Positions 47,153-55,991 of a stretch of 64,000 bases of DNA are shown here, one piece after another. Under the pieces are notes generated by a model. The model did not search any database. It saw only the letters and a program-made list of their open reading frames with translations, and was not told the DNA's origin. Where the stretch lies: assembly GCF_014192335.1 (NCBI RefSeq), contig NZ_JACHXU010000004.1, forward strand, positions 124,001-188,000. Reading direction: 5' to 3'. Positions within the stretch are counted from its first letter, which is position 1. Each line of letters starts with the position of its first letter. The stretch comes from Aporhodopirellula rubra (lineage in GTDB: Bacteria; Planctomycetota; Planctomycetia; Pirellulales; Pirellulaceae). The position numbers were made by a program, and so were the translations under genes.

Positions 47153-47398
47153 TTAACGCATGGAATCGTCAATGCATTTTTTCATCCATTGTTTCGCCTC
47201 GACAGACAATGCCACCAGTTTGTTCACGCTATTAAGAGTGGCCCTCTTCCGCTCGAAAGAGGCAAGCTCGGCACGGCCGTCGTTACTCGACATTCGTTCA
47301 TGCAGGCGGAATATCGCGTAGCGATACAATCCCTCGGCATATTGATCAACCCAATCCCGAGGTTGAATCGTTGTGCTCGGCTTCAGTGTCTGGCTCAA
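47153..47398 (-). pseudogene. Probable remnant of an ECF sigma factor (and possibly its anti-sigma)
   Basis: An 81-codon minus-strand frame opening with a TTG. The first half, 'QPRDWVDQYAEGLYRYAIFRLHE', matches the start of region 2 in ECF sigma factors, which normally continues to 'AEEVVQETFL'. That part is missing. The second half, 'VALSVEAKQWMKKCIDDSMR', resembles the C-terminal tail of planctomycete zinc-ribbon anti-sigma proteins ('LSDEAKQRI..AL'), which suggests a deletion fusing both genes. This second assignment is tentative. Confidence 0.42.
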
Positions 47399-47857
47399 AA
47401 CAAATTCGTTCGATAATCAGTCCGATCGAGAATCGATCGCCAGCAACTCATCCGTGCATGCGACTTCACATACTCAACGTCTTACTGATGTTTCAAATAT
47501 TCAACGGCGTATCGCCCCCGTCACGCTGCCCCTTGAAAGTGAGTTTCGCGTTGAGGAGAGCGGGCCGAAAAGAGCGAGCCGAACACGCGAAGAAAGGGCA
47601 TGTGAGTCAGAAAGAACAACTGCAAGCGAAGGAGCAGTATCGCGAGCGTTCATGGACGACTTCGAGCGAACGGGCATCCAAGCGAGAAGGATTCATTGCA
47701 ATTTCAGCACACCGAATCAACGCGGCCAGCGAACCGCGTTTGCGACTGAAGACAAAAACCAGAGCGGTCTAATACGAACCATGATCAGACCGCACGACGC
47801 AAAGTGCCGTCGCCTCTACGCGAACCGGCGGCATGGACGATCGATTCAGGCGATACG
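47399..47857. other. Gene-free stretch
   Basis: About 460 bases between the sigma-like remnant and the caspase-family gene. Long open frames on the + strand are rich in Arg/Ser/Thr without motifs and look like chance frames. No terminator was recognised. Confidence 0.45.
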
Positions 47858-49852
47858 TTAACGCACCAAACCTTGGGCACGAAGTCGACGAATCTCAGCA
47901 GGCGATTCCCATTTTGGCGTTTGCCAAATACTCGGCGGACGCCCCCCGTTGCGCTGCATAAACTTCTTGGTAAACCCATCCGCTCCGCTCGGTGTACTCG
48001 ATCGCGATGAACTGTTCTGCATCGAGTTCGAGTTAGAATTCGAGAATATGTTGTTTTGGAACAGGCGACCGGAAGATTGACTCCGAGGTTGTTGAAATTG
48101 TTGCTGCTGAAATTGGCTCGATGACTGTGTCGAGAACTGCCGGGTGGGCTGAACTTGGCTGCTTTGGCCAAACGACTGTGAACGTGGGATTGTCTGTTGC
48201 GAGAATTGACCAGAACTATTCATTGGCACGGACTGCACAACACCTTGGTTACTGATCACGCCGTTGGATGTCCCCGATTGAACCGGAAAACTCTGCGTCG
48301 GGAAACTCTGCGTGGATGAACTCGGAATCGAATTGGTAGACGAATTCATCGCCTGCGATGACACGACCGGACGAGAGGTTTTAGGTTGCTCGACAACGAC
48401 CTCTTTTGTGGACGTTACATTCGTCTTGGGCGGTGGTGAATTCTTCATGAACACCGACTTGCTAACCCAACCTTGAATGCTCCGGTCATCTTGCACCGAT
48501 TCGATCCATAACCAATCCCCTTTCGAAAGGGTCACCAACGCGATTTGATTTTTTCGGATTGTTGCTTTGGTTTCCGCACCCACCTTGAGATTCGCTTGGT
48601 CAGCCATGATCGACATGTGAACGCCTTTCGAACCGGAGGCTTTATAATCGACTATCGCCCGTTCGATATCTCGATCGCTTCTTCTGCCGAGATAGGCCAC
48701 GCCGCGACTCTTGCGAATTTGCCGTCGTTGTTCTTCAGGAATACTCGAGTCGCCGATCAATGCCGAGAACGCATCAATCGCCAAGTCGTAATCACCTTCA
48801 TACAAGAATGTGTTCGCTTGCCGTACCAACGACTGACTTTGAGGTGCTTGGCTGGTTGTTTTAATGGCACCTTCATTGGCGATATCCTCTTTCGCTTTCG
48901 CAGTGATTTCGCTGCCCTTCTTTTGCAACGCAGCAGATGGCTCGGCCGCAGGCGGCGGTAATTCCGACGACGCAATTTGCGGGTTGTTCAACGCGCCCGA
49001 TTCGATTCGCATCGCCGCCTCTTCCATCTCTTCGCGGGAAGCCAGGTTGTTCGGCTGACGCAAATAGAACGCATCCAACGAAGCATCAAGATTCAGCCAC
49101 GGACGTTGCCCCGTTGATCGCTTCACCGCGGCACTGGCGGTAAAAAACACGTCTCGCAACAGCAAGCCCGATTCGGGACGTTCTGAAAATGCCTTTGCCA
49201 ACTCAAGCGTGTAGGGTGAATTCGTTCCCTCGCCGTCCAACGCGGTTTGTCCCGGCGCGGTCGCGTAGGCAATCAGCGTGCCCTCCGGAATCACGCTCGT
49301 GGCGGCGAGACCACGGCCGCGAATGCTTCGTTTCCAAGCTCGCTGAAACGGGTTGTCGCGACAACAGTCCAACACGACCACGTTCATATTGCTCGATGAA
49401 GAGTCGAGCGAATCGATAACAAAGTTCTGCGAAACGGTTTTGTACTTCACCGCAACCGCGTCGTGAATCTTCGCATCCACGGGCACGAGGTAGTTTTCGC
49501 CGTTGATCTGCAATCCGTGTCCGGCAAAGAAGAAAAACGCGAGACCGTTTTTGGGGACGCGACGACAAAAATCCGCAATCTCCATATCCATCTGCTGTTG
49601 GGTCTGATCGATCCGCGTCGTGACTTCAAACCCGAGTTCCCGGAGCGTTTTATCCATCAACCGAGCGTCGTTGGCCGGATTTACTAACGCCCCGTCGGGA
49701 TACGCCCCGTTTCCGATCACCAACGCGTGCATGGACTCGGCATTCAGATCGGCCGAAATCCCAATTCCGCATAGCAGAAAAACCAGCGTGAGAGCATTGG
49801 TTGTCGTACCACATGGAGCGAAAAAACGGCTTGAAATTCGGTGATGGAGCAT
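47858..49852 (-). CDS. Caspase-like (C14) protein with TPR/SH3-like region and Q/S/N-rich tail
   Basis: I chose ATG 49852 (MLHHRISSRFFAPCGTTTNA, 664 residues), which begins a probable signal peptide. The caspase p20 domain (about 40-265) keeps the dyad H112 in 'FFFFAGHGLQING' and C164 in 'VVLDCCRDNPFQRAW', with substrate-pocket residues around 'LIAYATAPGQTALDG'. A helical TPR-like region at about 335-405 ('ANTFLYEGDYDLAIDAFSAL') and an SH3b-like segment at about 410-470 ('KNQIALVTLSKGDWLWIESV') follow. Residues 498-620 are a low-complexity tail rich in Gln, Ser, Asn and Phe, prion-like in composition. It ends with an ordered basic segment. The family cleaves after Arg/Lys or Asp in other systems; the target here is unknown. 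Confidence 0.9.
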   Translation of the reverse strand: MLHHRISSRFFAPCGTTTNALTLVFLLCGIGISADLNAESMHALVIGNGAYPDGALVNPANDARLMDKTLRELGFEVTTRIDQTQQQMDMEIADFCRRVPKNGLAFFFFAGHGLQINGENYLVPVDAKIHDAVAVKYKTVSQNFVIDSLDSSSSNMNVVVLDCCRDNPFQRAWKRSIRGRGLAATSVIPEGTLIAYATAPGQTALDGEGTNSPYTLELAKAFSERPESGLLLRDVFFTASAAVKRSTGQRPWLNLDASLDAFYLRQPNNLASREEMEEAAMRIESGALNNPQIASSELPPPAAEPSAALQKKGSEITAKAKEDIANEGAIKTTSQAPQSQSLVRQANTFLYEGDYDLAIDAFSALIGDSSIPEEQRRQIRKSRGVAYLGRRSDRDIERAIVDYKASGSKGVHMSIMADQANLKVGAETKATIRKNQIALVTLSKGDWLWIESVQDDRSIQGWVSKSVFMKNSPPPKTNVTSTKEVVVEQPKTSRPVVSSQAMNSSTNSIPSSSTQSFPTQSFPVQSGTSNGVISNQGVVQSVPMNSSGQFSQQTIPRSQSFGQSSQVQPTRQFSTQSSSQFQQQQFQQPRSQSSGRLFQNNIFSNSNSNSMQNSSSRSSTPSGADGFTKKFMQRNGGRPPSIWQTPKWESPAEIRRLRAQGLVR

Positions 49853-50321
49853 CTCTTTGGCCGGTGAAAGGGGAGGCACGCAACTGTGTTGCCGGCGGTT
49901 TTCAAGTCGGCGCCCAAAAACAGGCACCTACCCCCTAACATAGGGTTCTATTTCGCATTCGGACACGGATGGGCCCGATTTCGAGAATTTTTTTGCGGTT
50001 CGGCCGTTTTGTCCGTAACAAACCGACGTCGTCGCATTCGCACAGGGCCTATTCGCAGCCGACGCCTGCCCCCAAACGGACCCTAGATCAGGACTGCCGG
50101 GATTGGCTCGGCGACGAGGAAGGTGCCGATACGAATCTGTGGACAAGGACACTCAGTGGAATGCACCGAGTGCTGATGCGATTCGGTCACGCCCCCCTCA
50201 ACGGCAGCGTGCCCCGATCGCCCAGAAACTCGATCACGCGGGAGCGGCTTTGATGAGTCAGCTCGGCTTGGTAACATCCCGTTTTCCCTCGGCTTCTCGA
50301 CATGCATCAGGTTTTCTCGCG
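49853..50321. other. Gene-free divergent region between caspase-like gene and trpC
   Basis: No supported gene. The trpC frame is open back to 50103, but the upstream part shows no similarity to the enzyme. Promoters of both neighbours should lie here. Confidence 0.45.
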
Positions 50322-51104
50322 GTGACGATTCTCGACGATATTCTTGTCAAAACACGAGCCACGATCGAGCGAGATCGGCGACTCGTCCCGCACGAAGAAT
50401 TGGCTGCCGCCATCGCGGGCCTGCCGCCCTGTCGTGATTTCCACGCCGCGTTGGCCGCCGGTGAAGATGTACGGTTGATCGCGGAAGTGAAACGAGCCAG
50501 CCCTTCGGCAGGTTTGATCCGAGAAGATTTTGACCCTGCCGAAATCGCGAAGGCATACGAGACCGGAGGTGCAGCCTGCATCAGCGTCCTGACGGATGAG
50601 CCGTTCTTTCAAGGATCACTCGACTATCTTAAAGCGGTCCGCGCGAGCGTTGATCTGCCGATCCTGCGCAAAGACTTTATCGTCGATGAATACCAATTGT
50701 TGCAGGCACGTGCCGCGGGTGCCGACGCGGTGCTGCTGATCGCGGAATGCTTGACACCCGAAGAATTGCGAACGCTCGACGAGCAAGCCTCGCTACTCGG
50801 ATTGCAAACCTTAATTGAATTGTTCGAACCGGATAATCTCGACGCCGTGCTCGCAACGAAGACACGATTGGTAGGAATCAACAACCGCGACCTACGAACC
50901 TTTCAAACAGATTTAGAGCACACCGTCCGATTGGCGAAAAACATTCCTTCGGATCGGTTGATCGTCGGCGAAAGCGGTATTCGAACTCACGCAGATGTCC
51001 TGCATCTGAAAGCGGGCGGAGTGAAGGGAATACTGGTTGGCGAGTCACTGATGCGCCAATCGGACATCACAGCGGCCACACAACAGTTGCTCGGCTTGGC
51101 GTAA
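50322..51104 (+). CDS. trpC: Indole-3-glycerol phosphate synthase
   Basis: The GTG at 50322 (MTILDDILVKTRATIERDRR, 260 residues) is chosen because the family starts at this helix; an ATG at 50253 is possible. It is a TIM barrel closing the indole ring in tryptophan synthesis. 'DVRLIAEVKRASPSAGLI' has the catalytic Lys and the conserved Ser-Pro-Ser. 'LPILRKDFIVDEYQ' has the second Lys, 'LVGINNRDLRTFQTDLE' the Asn-Asn-Arg-Asp-Leu loop, and 'IVGESGIRTHADV' and 'GILVGESLMR' the phosphate site. It is monofunctional and not in a trp operon here. Confidence 0.95.
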   Translation: MTILDDILVKTRATIERDRRLVPHEELAAAIAGLPPCRDFHAALAAGEDVRLIAEVKRASPSAGLIREDFDPAEIAKAYETGGAACISVLTDEPFFQGSLDYLKAVRASVDLPILRKDFIVDEYQLLQARAAGADAVLLIAECLTPEELRTLDEQASLLGLQTLIELFEPDNLDAVLATKTRLVGINNRDLRTFQTDLEHTVRLAKNIPSDRLIVGESGIRTHADVLHLKAGGVKGILVGESLMRQSDITAATQQLLGLA

Positions 51105-51125
51105 CCGAAAACCGAAGGTCACATT

Positions 51126-51185
51126 GTTTACTCGCTCGCCGTTTACTCGCTGGCCGTTTACTCGCTCGCCGTTGACTCACTCGCC
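51126..51185. repeat. Four 15-bp tandem repeats spanning a stop codon
   Basis: Units at 51126-51140, 51141-51155, 51156-51170 and 51171-51185, consensus GTTTACTCGCTCGCC with few mismatches. Each complete unit on the minus strand encodes Thr-Ala-Ser-Glu-stop. The last unit entered by the decarboxylase gene (51171-51185) has TCA in place of TAA, so translation passes it and stops in the next. Confidence 0.9.
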
Positions 51186-53449
51186 GCCTTAGTCCGAATG
51201 CAGTCGACGTAGTACTTTTTACGACCGTCAACGCTCTCTTCGACGAGCCCGTGGATATCGGTGTGGAAGCCTGGGAATTTCTCGTTGAACTTCCGCGCGA
51301 ATTGCAGGTACTCGATGATCGTTCGATTGAAACACTCCCCGGGAATTAACAACGGAATCCCGGGTGGGTATGGCGTCAACAAAACCGCCGTGACGCGTCC
51401 GAGCAAGTCATCGATCTCGACGCGGTCAATTTCACGGTGTGTCATCATCGCATAGGCATCCGACGGCTTCATCGCCGGAGCCATGTCGGAAAGATACATC
51501 TCAGTCGTCACCCGCGCGATGTCGTTTTCCTTGTACGTTTCGTGAATCGACTGGCTAAGATCGCGGAGCCCGATTCGTTCGTATTGCGGGAACTCCGCAA
51601 CGAACTCGGGCAGGATTTTCCACATCGGCAGGTTTTTATCGTAATCATCCTTGAACTGCTGCAACGCACTGACGAGCGTGTTCCAACGCCCTTTAGTGAT
51701 CCCGATGGTGAACATGATGAAGAAGGAGTACAGCCCCGCCTTCTCAACGATGACGCCATGTTCGGCGAGGTACCGTGTGACGATCGAGGCCGGGATTCCT
51801 GTGTCAGCGAATTGTCCATTCAGGTTCAGTCCCGGCGTGACGACGGTTCCCTTAATCGGGTCGAGCATGTTGAAACCCGGCGCGATGTTACCGAACCCGT
51901 GCCACTCATCGTCGGCTTTTAAAATCCAATCGGATTGGCTGCCGATATCGGTTTCAGGAATTTCGTCCGGTCCCCAAACTTGGAACCACCAATCGTCGCC
52001 CCACTCCGCATCGACCTTACGCATCGCACGTCGAAAATTCAATGCTTCGAGAATCGACTCTTCGACCAGTGCCGTCCCACCGGGCGGTTCCATCATCGCC
52101 GCAGCCACATCGCAGGACGCAATGATCGCGTACTGTGGCGATGTCGACGAGTGCATCAAATAGGCTTCGTTGAACACATGACGGTCGAGCTTATGATTCT
52201 TGGGTTCTTTGACCAAAATCTGCGACGCCTGAGAAATCCCGGCCAACAGTTTGTGCGTCGAGTGCGTCGCGAAAACCATTGACTCCTCACAGGTCGCCCG
52301 GTCGCGACCGATCGCGTGCATGTTCTGATAGAAGTCATGGAAGGTCGCATGCGGCAACCACGCTTCGTCGAAATGCAATGTCCCAATTTGCCCGTCGAGC
52401 AACTCCTTCAACATTTCGACGTTGTAAACGATCCCGTCATAGGTCGACTGAGTGATGGTCAGAATTCGTGGTTTGCGATCCGGGTGCGCCGCCTGGGCTC
52501 CTCTCGCGAACGGATTCGCTTCGATTTTCTTTTGGATGTTTTCGGGATGGAATTCTTCGAGCGGAATCGGCCCGATCAATCCGAGATGGTTCCGTTTCGG
52601 TGTGAGGAACACCGGCACGGCGCCGGTCATGATGATCGAATGAAGAATCGATTTGTGACAGTTTCGATCGACGACGACAATGTCACCCGACGCGACCGTT
52701 GAATGCCACACCATCTTGTTCGACGTGGACGTTCCGTTGGTCACGAAAAAACAATGATCGGCGTCGAAAATTCTCGCCGCGTTTCGCTCCGACGCTGCAA
52801 CCGGTCCGGTGTGGTCGAGCAATTGCCCGAGTTCTTCGACGGCATTACACACGTCGGCGCGTAGCATGTTCTCACCAAAGAATTGATGAAACATTCGGCC
52901 GACCGGGCTCTTTAGAAACGCGACGCCGCCGGAGTGCCCCGGACAATGCCACGAATACGATCCGTCACGGGCGTAATCCATCAACGCGCGGAAGAATGGA
53001 GGCGCGAGCGAATCGGTGTACGCCCGAGCCTCATGCAGTATGTGCCGAGCAACGAATTTCGGTGTGTCCTCGAACATGTGAATGAACCCGTGCAGTTCAC
53101 GCAGAATGTCGTTCGGGATATGCGAAGACGTGCGAGTTTCGCCGTAAAGAAAAATAGGGATGTCGTTGTTCTTAAACCGAATCTCTTGTATGAACTCGCG
53201 CAACGTTTTGATCGCAGGTCCTTCGTCTTCGTCGTCCGAGAGGACTTCCTCGTCGTCAATCGAAAGGATGAACGCAGAGGCTCGTGACTGCTGCTGCGCG
53301 AATTGCGAAAGATCCCCGTAGCTGGTGGCGCCGATCACCTCGGTGCCCTCTTCCTCGATCGCCTCGGCCAGCGCACGAATGCCCAAGCCCGACGCGTTCT
53401 CGGAACGGAAATCTTCATCGATGATCAGAATCGGGAAACGAAATCTCAT
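51158..53449 (-). CDS. Orn/Lys/Arg decarboxylase, PLP fold type I (arginine decarboxylase-like)
   Basis: The protein has 763 residues, with AAAGG 7 nt before ATG 53449. An N-terminal receiver-like 'wing' domain (1-135, 'FPILIIDEDFRSENASGLGI') is followed by the PLP domain ('YSWHCPGHSGGVAFLKSPVG', 'FVTNGTSTSNKMVWHS', 'DRNCHKSILHSIIMTGAVPV'). The Schiff-base lysine is K400 in 'FATHSTHKLLAGISQAS', and 'LHFDEAWLPHATFHDFY' has the PLP-ring Asp. The C-terminal domain has 'LLTPYPPGIPLLIPGE'. The overall plan is that of AdiA/LdcI/SpeF-type decarboxylases that release CO2 from a basic amino acid for polyamine synthesis or acid resistance. Arginine is the most likely substrate by resemblance. The stop codon lies inside a 15-bp repeat array. 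Confidence 0.93.
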   Translation of the reverse strand: MRFRFPILIIDEDFRSENASGLGIRALAEAIEEEGTEVIGATSYGDLSQFAQQQSRASAFILSIDDEEVLSDDEDEGPAIKTLREFIQEIRFKNNDIPIFLYGETRTSSHIPNDILRELHGFIHMFEDTPKFVARHILHEARAYTDSLAPPFFRALMDYARDGSYSWHCPGHSGGVAFLKSPVGRMFHQFFGENMLRADVCNAVEELGQLLDHTGPVAASERNAARIFDADHCFFVTNGTSTSNKMVWHSTVASGDIVVVDRNCHKSILHSIIMTGAVPVFLTPKRNHLGLIGPIPLEEFHPENIQKKIEANPFARGAQAAHPDRKPRILTITQSTYDGIVYNVEMLKELLDGQIGTLHFDEAWLPHATFHDFYQNMHAIGRDRATCEESMVFATHSTHKLLAGISQASQILVKEPKNHKLDRHVFNEAYLMHSSTSPQYAIIASCDVAAAMMEPPGGTALVEESILEALNFRRAMRKVDAEWGDDWWFQVWGPDEIPETDIGSQSDWILKADDEWHGFGNIAPGFNMLDPIKGTVVTPGLNLNGQFADTGIPASIVTRYLAEHGVIVEKAGLYSFFIMFTIGITKGRWNTLVSALQQFKDDYDKNLPMWKILPEFVAEFPQYERIGLRDLSQSIHETYKENDIARVTTEMYLSDMAPAMKPSDAYAMMTHREIDRVEIDDLLGRVTAVLLTPYPPGIPLLIPGECFNRTIIEYLQFARKFNEKFPGFHTDIHGLVEESVDGRKKYYVDCIRTKAASESTASE

Positions 53450-53686
53450 GAGGTGCCTTTCTCGCGATTTTTTGCAGGGCCGCGAATTCTACGCACTGCC
53501 GGTCGCGGTTCAAAGATGAGCGTTTTCACTCAATAAAGTGCGATTTTGAGGGTCCCAATCACCGGCGTCCCAGAAACGGCAGCTAGCATTGGGAAAAGAT
53601 GCCGTCCAAAGGTGTACCGACGCACTGGGAGTAAGCCTCGCCAATCCCCCAGCAAAGCCAATTCGGCGGAACCATTCGGCACAAAA

Positions 53687-53733
53687 AAACTGCCTGGTAC
53701 GTTGCACGCTCTCGCGTTCGTACCAGGCAGTTT
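53687..53733 (-). terminator. Intrinsic terminator downstream of the exported-protein gene
   Basis: Perfect 15-bp stem AAACTGCCTGGTACG/CGTACCAGGCAGTTT with a 17-nt loop. Read on the minus strand it is followed by a T-run (A-run at 53683-53689). It lies 25 nt after the stop codon at 53758. Its stem could also act on + strand transcripts. Confidence 0.85.
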
Positions 53734-53757
53734 CGATTCTTCAACGACTCAACGACT

Positions 53758-55497
53758 CTAGAATTGGCCGTTGTTCTGTTGCATCTTCTTCATCTGAGCT
53801 TCACGAACGGCTCCACCGATCGCACGCAGCAAACCGTCGCCAAGGACGATGCGACTGCGTTGTCCGTTATCGATCGCCTTGCTGACGACACGGAGCGTGC
53901 CGGCGTCGTCGGCTCGCGACAGAGCATCGATCATCGAAGCGATCGCGTCGTTGGACTCAACCGATTGAGCGTATTGCAGAATCGGCAGAAGGTTCAGTTC
54001 AATGCGAGCCAAATCGTCGCTCGCGGCGACCGGGCTTGCCGCACCATCGATCATCTCTTTCATCAGGTCGACACTCTGGTCGCCCAACGCAACGTAGACG
54101 GACTTTTCGCCCGTACCGATGTGAACCCGCACGGTATCACCGAAGACCTTACGGACTTCGTCTTCATCGGCAGGAACTTCGGCTTCGACCAAGTGCATCG
54201 TGACGCCACGATAGGTGTCACGATCGAACTCGAAACGAGGTGCATCGCGGTGGCCCTGAAGTTTGTTCGCAATGTCCTTCACGATCGATGCCGCTTCGCC
54301 ACCATCAGCGATGAAGCTACCAAATGCGAATTTCATCGAACCAGCGTCGGTGAGCAATAACGCACCAGCGTCGAGTTTGCCTTCTTCATACGAGGCGAGA
54401 ACCAAATCAGCGATCCGGTTGATCACTTCGGTCGCTTCGCCGACTTCCGATTCACTGAGTTTGTCCGATTTACCGAGCACGTTGCTGGCCATCTTGATCG
54501 CATTCTCGACACTCCCGCGAGCTTGCTCAATCGTTTCGGGGCTGATCGACGCAGCGGCGTGCATGTAGGCGGCAGCGCCATCACGCACGACCATCGAATA
54601 GGCCGATGGAATCGGCTTTTGAGCCGCGTAGATCGTTGCGAGTTTGGTTCCAGGGATCGCGGTGAAAGAGGCATCGACTACGATCCGTCGTCCGGTCGCG
54701 TCAATGTCGATTCCGATCATCAGGTCGTCGGTTTGGCTGATGACTTGTTCGAGTTGAGCCATCGATTGTTCTGCGTAATCACGTGCCGATTCGGCATCGT
54801 CGCCACCCTGACGTGCCATGGCTTGGTCGAAGCCTTGGCGAAGTTGACCGATCAAGGCGTCCCGGATCGCGGGTGGGACTTGCTGCATATCCAAACGCAC
54901 AGCAATGTCATAGTCTGTCCCCATTTCTGAGATTAGAGAGGCTGGGTCCGCAGGAGCTTGGTCGAGAACGCTGCGGTTTCGTGCCAATACCGCCCAATTG
55001 CCAACCTGGCGAATGAAAATGGTGTTCGCACCGATGGCGACGACGAGCGTACCATCATCGAGTTCGTCGGCAGGGCCGGTTTGAGCTTCGAGTCGCTTGA
55101 GCACGGTTTTGACATCGGCGGTCGGGACCAACGCGATCGGCTCCGGTGTACCGTCGACCAACGGCACCAAAATGCCAACGGGTTTGCTGGTGTCGACGCC
55201 CTGGGTGAATGTCCCGGCCATCATTGCAAACATACCGCCGAATTGTGGCTGGCCGAGCGCGCCACTGAGGTAGTTGAAATCCTGCGTCAATTGATTGACG
55301 CTACCGATCGTCACAATCACAACAGGCTCGGTCGTCGTCGCAACAGCGCCCGACGATTCGCGCGGAGCAACCGGTGTCAGTGCTTCCTGAGCTGAAAGGC
55401 TGTTCACGGGCAGCAATGTCGCCGCGAAGGTGGCCAACATGGCGGTCGCATAGGCGACCGATCGTAAGGAAAGGCTAGGGGCAAACAAACGTCTCAC
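53758..55497 (-). CDS. Hypothetical exported protein
   Basis: I chose GTG 55497 (MRRLFAPSLSLRSVAYATAM, 579 residues), with AAAGGATG 8 nt upstream and a clear signal peptide ending near 'NSLSAQEA'; the open frame extends upstream without a leader. The mature protein is acidic, with alternating strands and helices: 'PVVIVTIGSVNQLTQDFNYLSGALGQP', 'VGILVPLVDGTPEPIALVPT', 'AKLDAGALLLTDAGSMKFAFG'-like and 'VYVALGDQSVDLMKEMIDGA' (in parts). No catalytic motif is visible. It resembles a planctomycete family of large periplasmic proteins of unknown function. It ends Gln-rich ('MKKMQQNNGQF') and has a strong terminator. Confidence 0.82.
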   Translation of the reverse strand: MRRLFAPSLSLRSVAYATAMLATFAATLLPVNSLSAQEALTPVAPRESSGAVATTTEPVVIVTIGSVNQLTQDFNYLSGALGQPQFGGMFAMMAGTFTQGVDTSKPVGILVPLVDGTPEPIALVPTADVKTVLKRLEAQTGPADELDDGTLVVAIGANTIFIRQVGNWAVLARNRSVLDQAPADPASLISEMGTDYDIAVRLDMQQVPPAIRDALIGQLRQGFDQAMARQGGDDAESARDYAEQSMAQLEQVISQTDDLMIGIDIDATGRRIVVDASFTAIPGTKLATIYAAQKPIPSAYSMVVRDGAAAYMHAAASISPETIEQARGSVENAIKMASNVLGKSDKLSESEVGEATEVINRIADLVLASYEEGKLDAGALLLTDAGSMKFAFGSFIADGGEAASIVKDIANKLQGHRDAPRFEFDRDTYRGVTMHLVEAEVPADEDEVRKVFGDTVRVHIGTGEKSVYVALGDQSVDLMKEMIDGAASPVAASDDLARIELNLLPILQYAQSVESNDAIASMIDALSRADDAGTLRVVSKAIDNGQRSRIVLGDGLLRAIGGAVREAQMKKMQQNNGQF

Positions 55498-55991
55498 GAA
55501 AACATCCTTTGAGTTTTTTACAGATCGAAAGCGACGGCGAAAACAATCGCGGTGCCATTGTAGCGCCGCCGGTAAGGTTACGGTCGAGATGGATCGAAAC
55601 AAGCTGGGCATCGCCGAATTCATCAGAAAAGAGCCACCCGCTTGCCAACCAGTACCCGATCGATGAACCGATGGTTTCAGAAAAACCTGAAAAAATCGGT
55701 TGTCACGGCTTCCCCGGATCCCGGGCATCCAATCGGACTAAAAACCTTGAACGCAACGACACCTCACCGACCGGACTGCCGACGCGATACGGACAACCAA
55801 CCGCCGCTCACCCCGAATTAGTTTGTCTAATAGAGATCGTTCAGACGATTCAGAGCGGATGATCACCAAAGCGAACGCAGTTTGGACACTCACGGATGCC
55901 GCGGACGCCCATGGCGTATTTCTCAACTGGAACCAGACACTTCTCCGTCGGACCGCCCACCGAGTCGAACGTGTGCCGTGTTTGCTGGCGT
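55498..55991. other. Gene-free stretch
   Basis: About 490 bases with no supported gene between the exported-protein gene and the membrane-protein gene, both on the minus strand. It carries the promoter of the former, and small + strand frames are not convincing. Confidence 0.45.

Noticed and set aside
47371-47861. Two overlapping + strand frames next to the caspase-like gene
   Set aside because: Both are Arg/Thr/Ser-rich without motifs and overlap each other and the sigma-like remnant.
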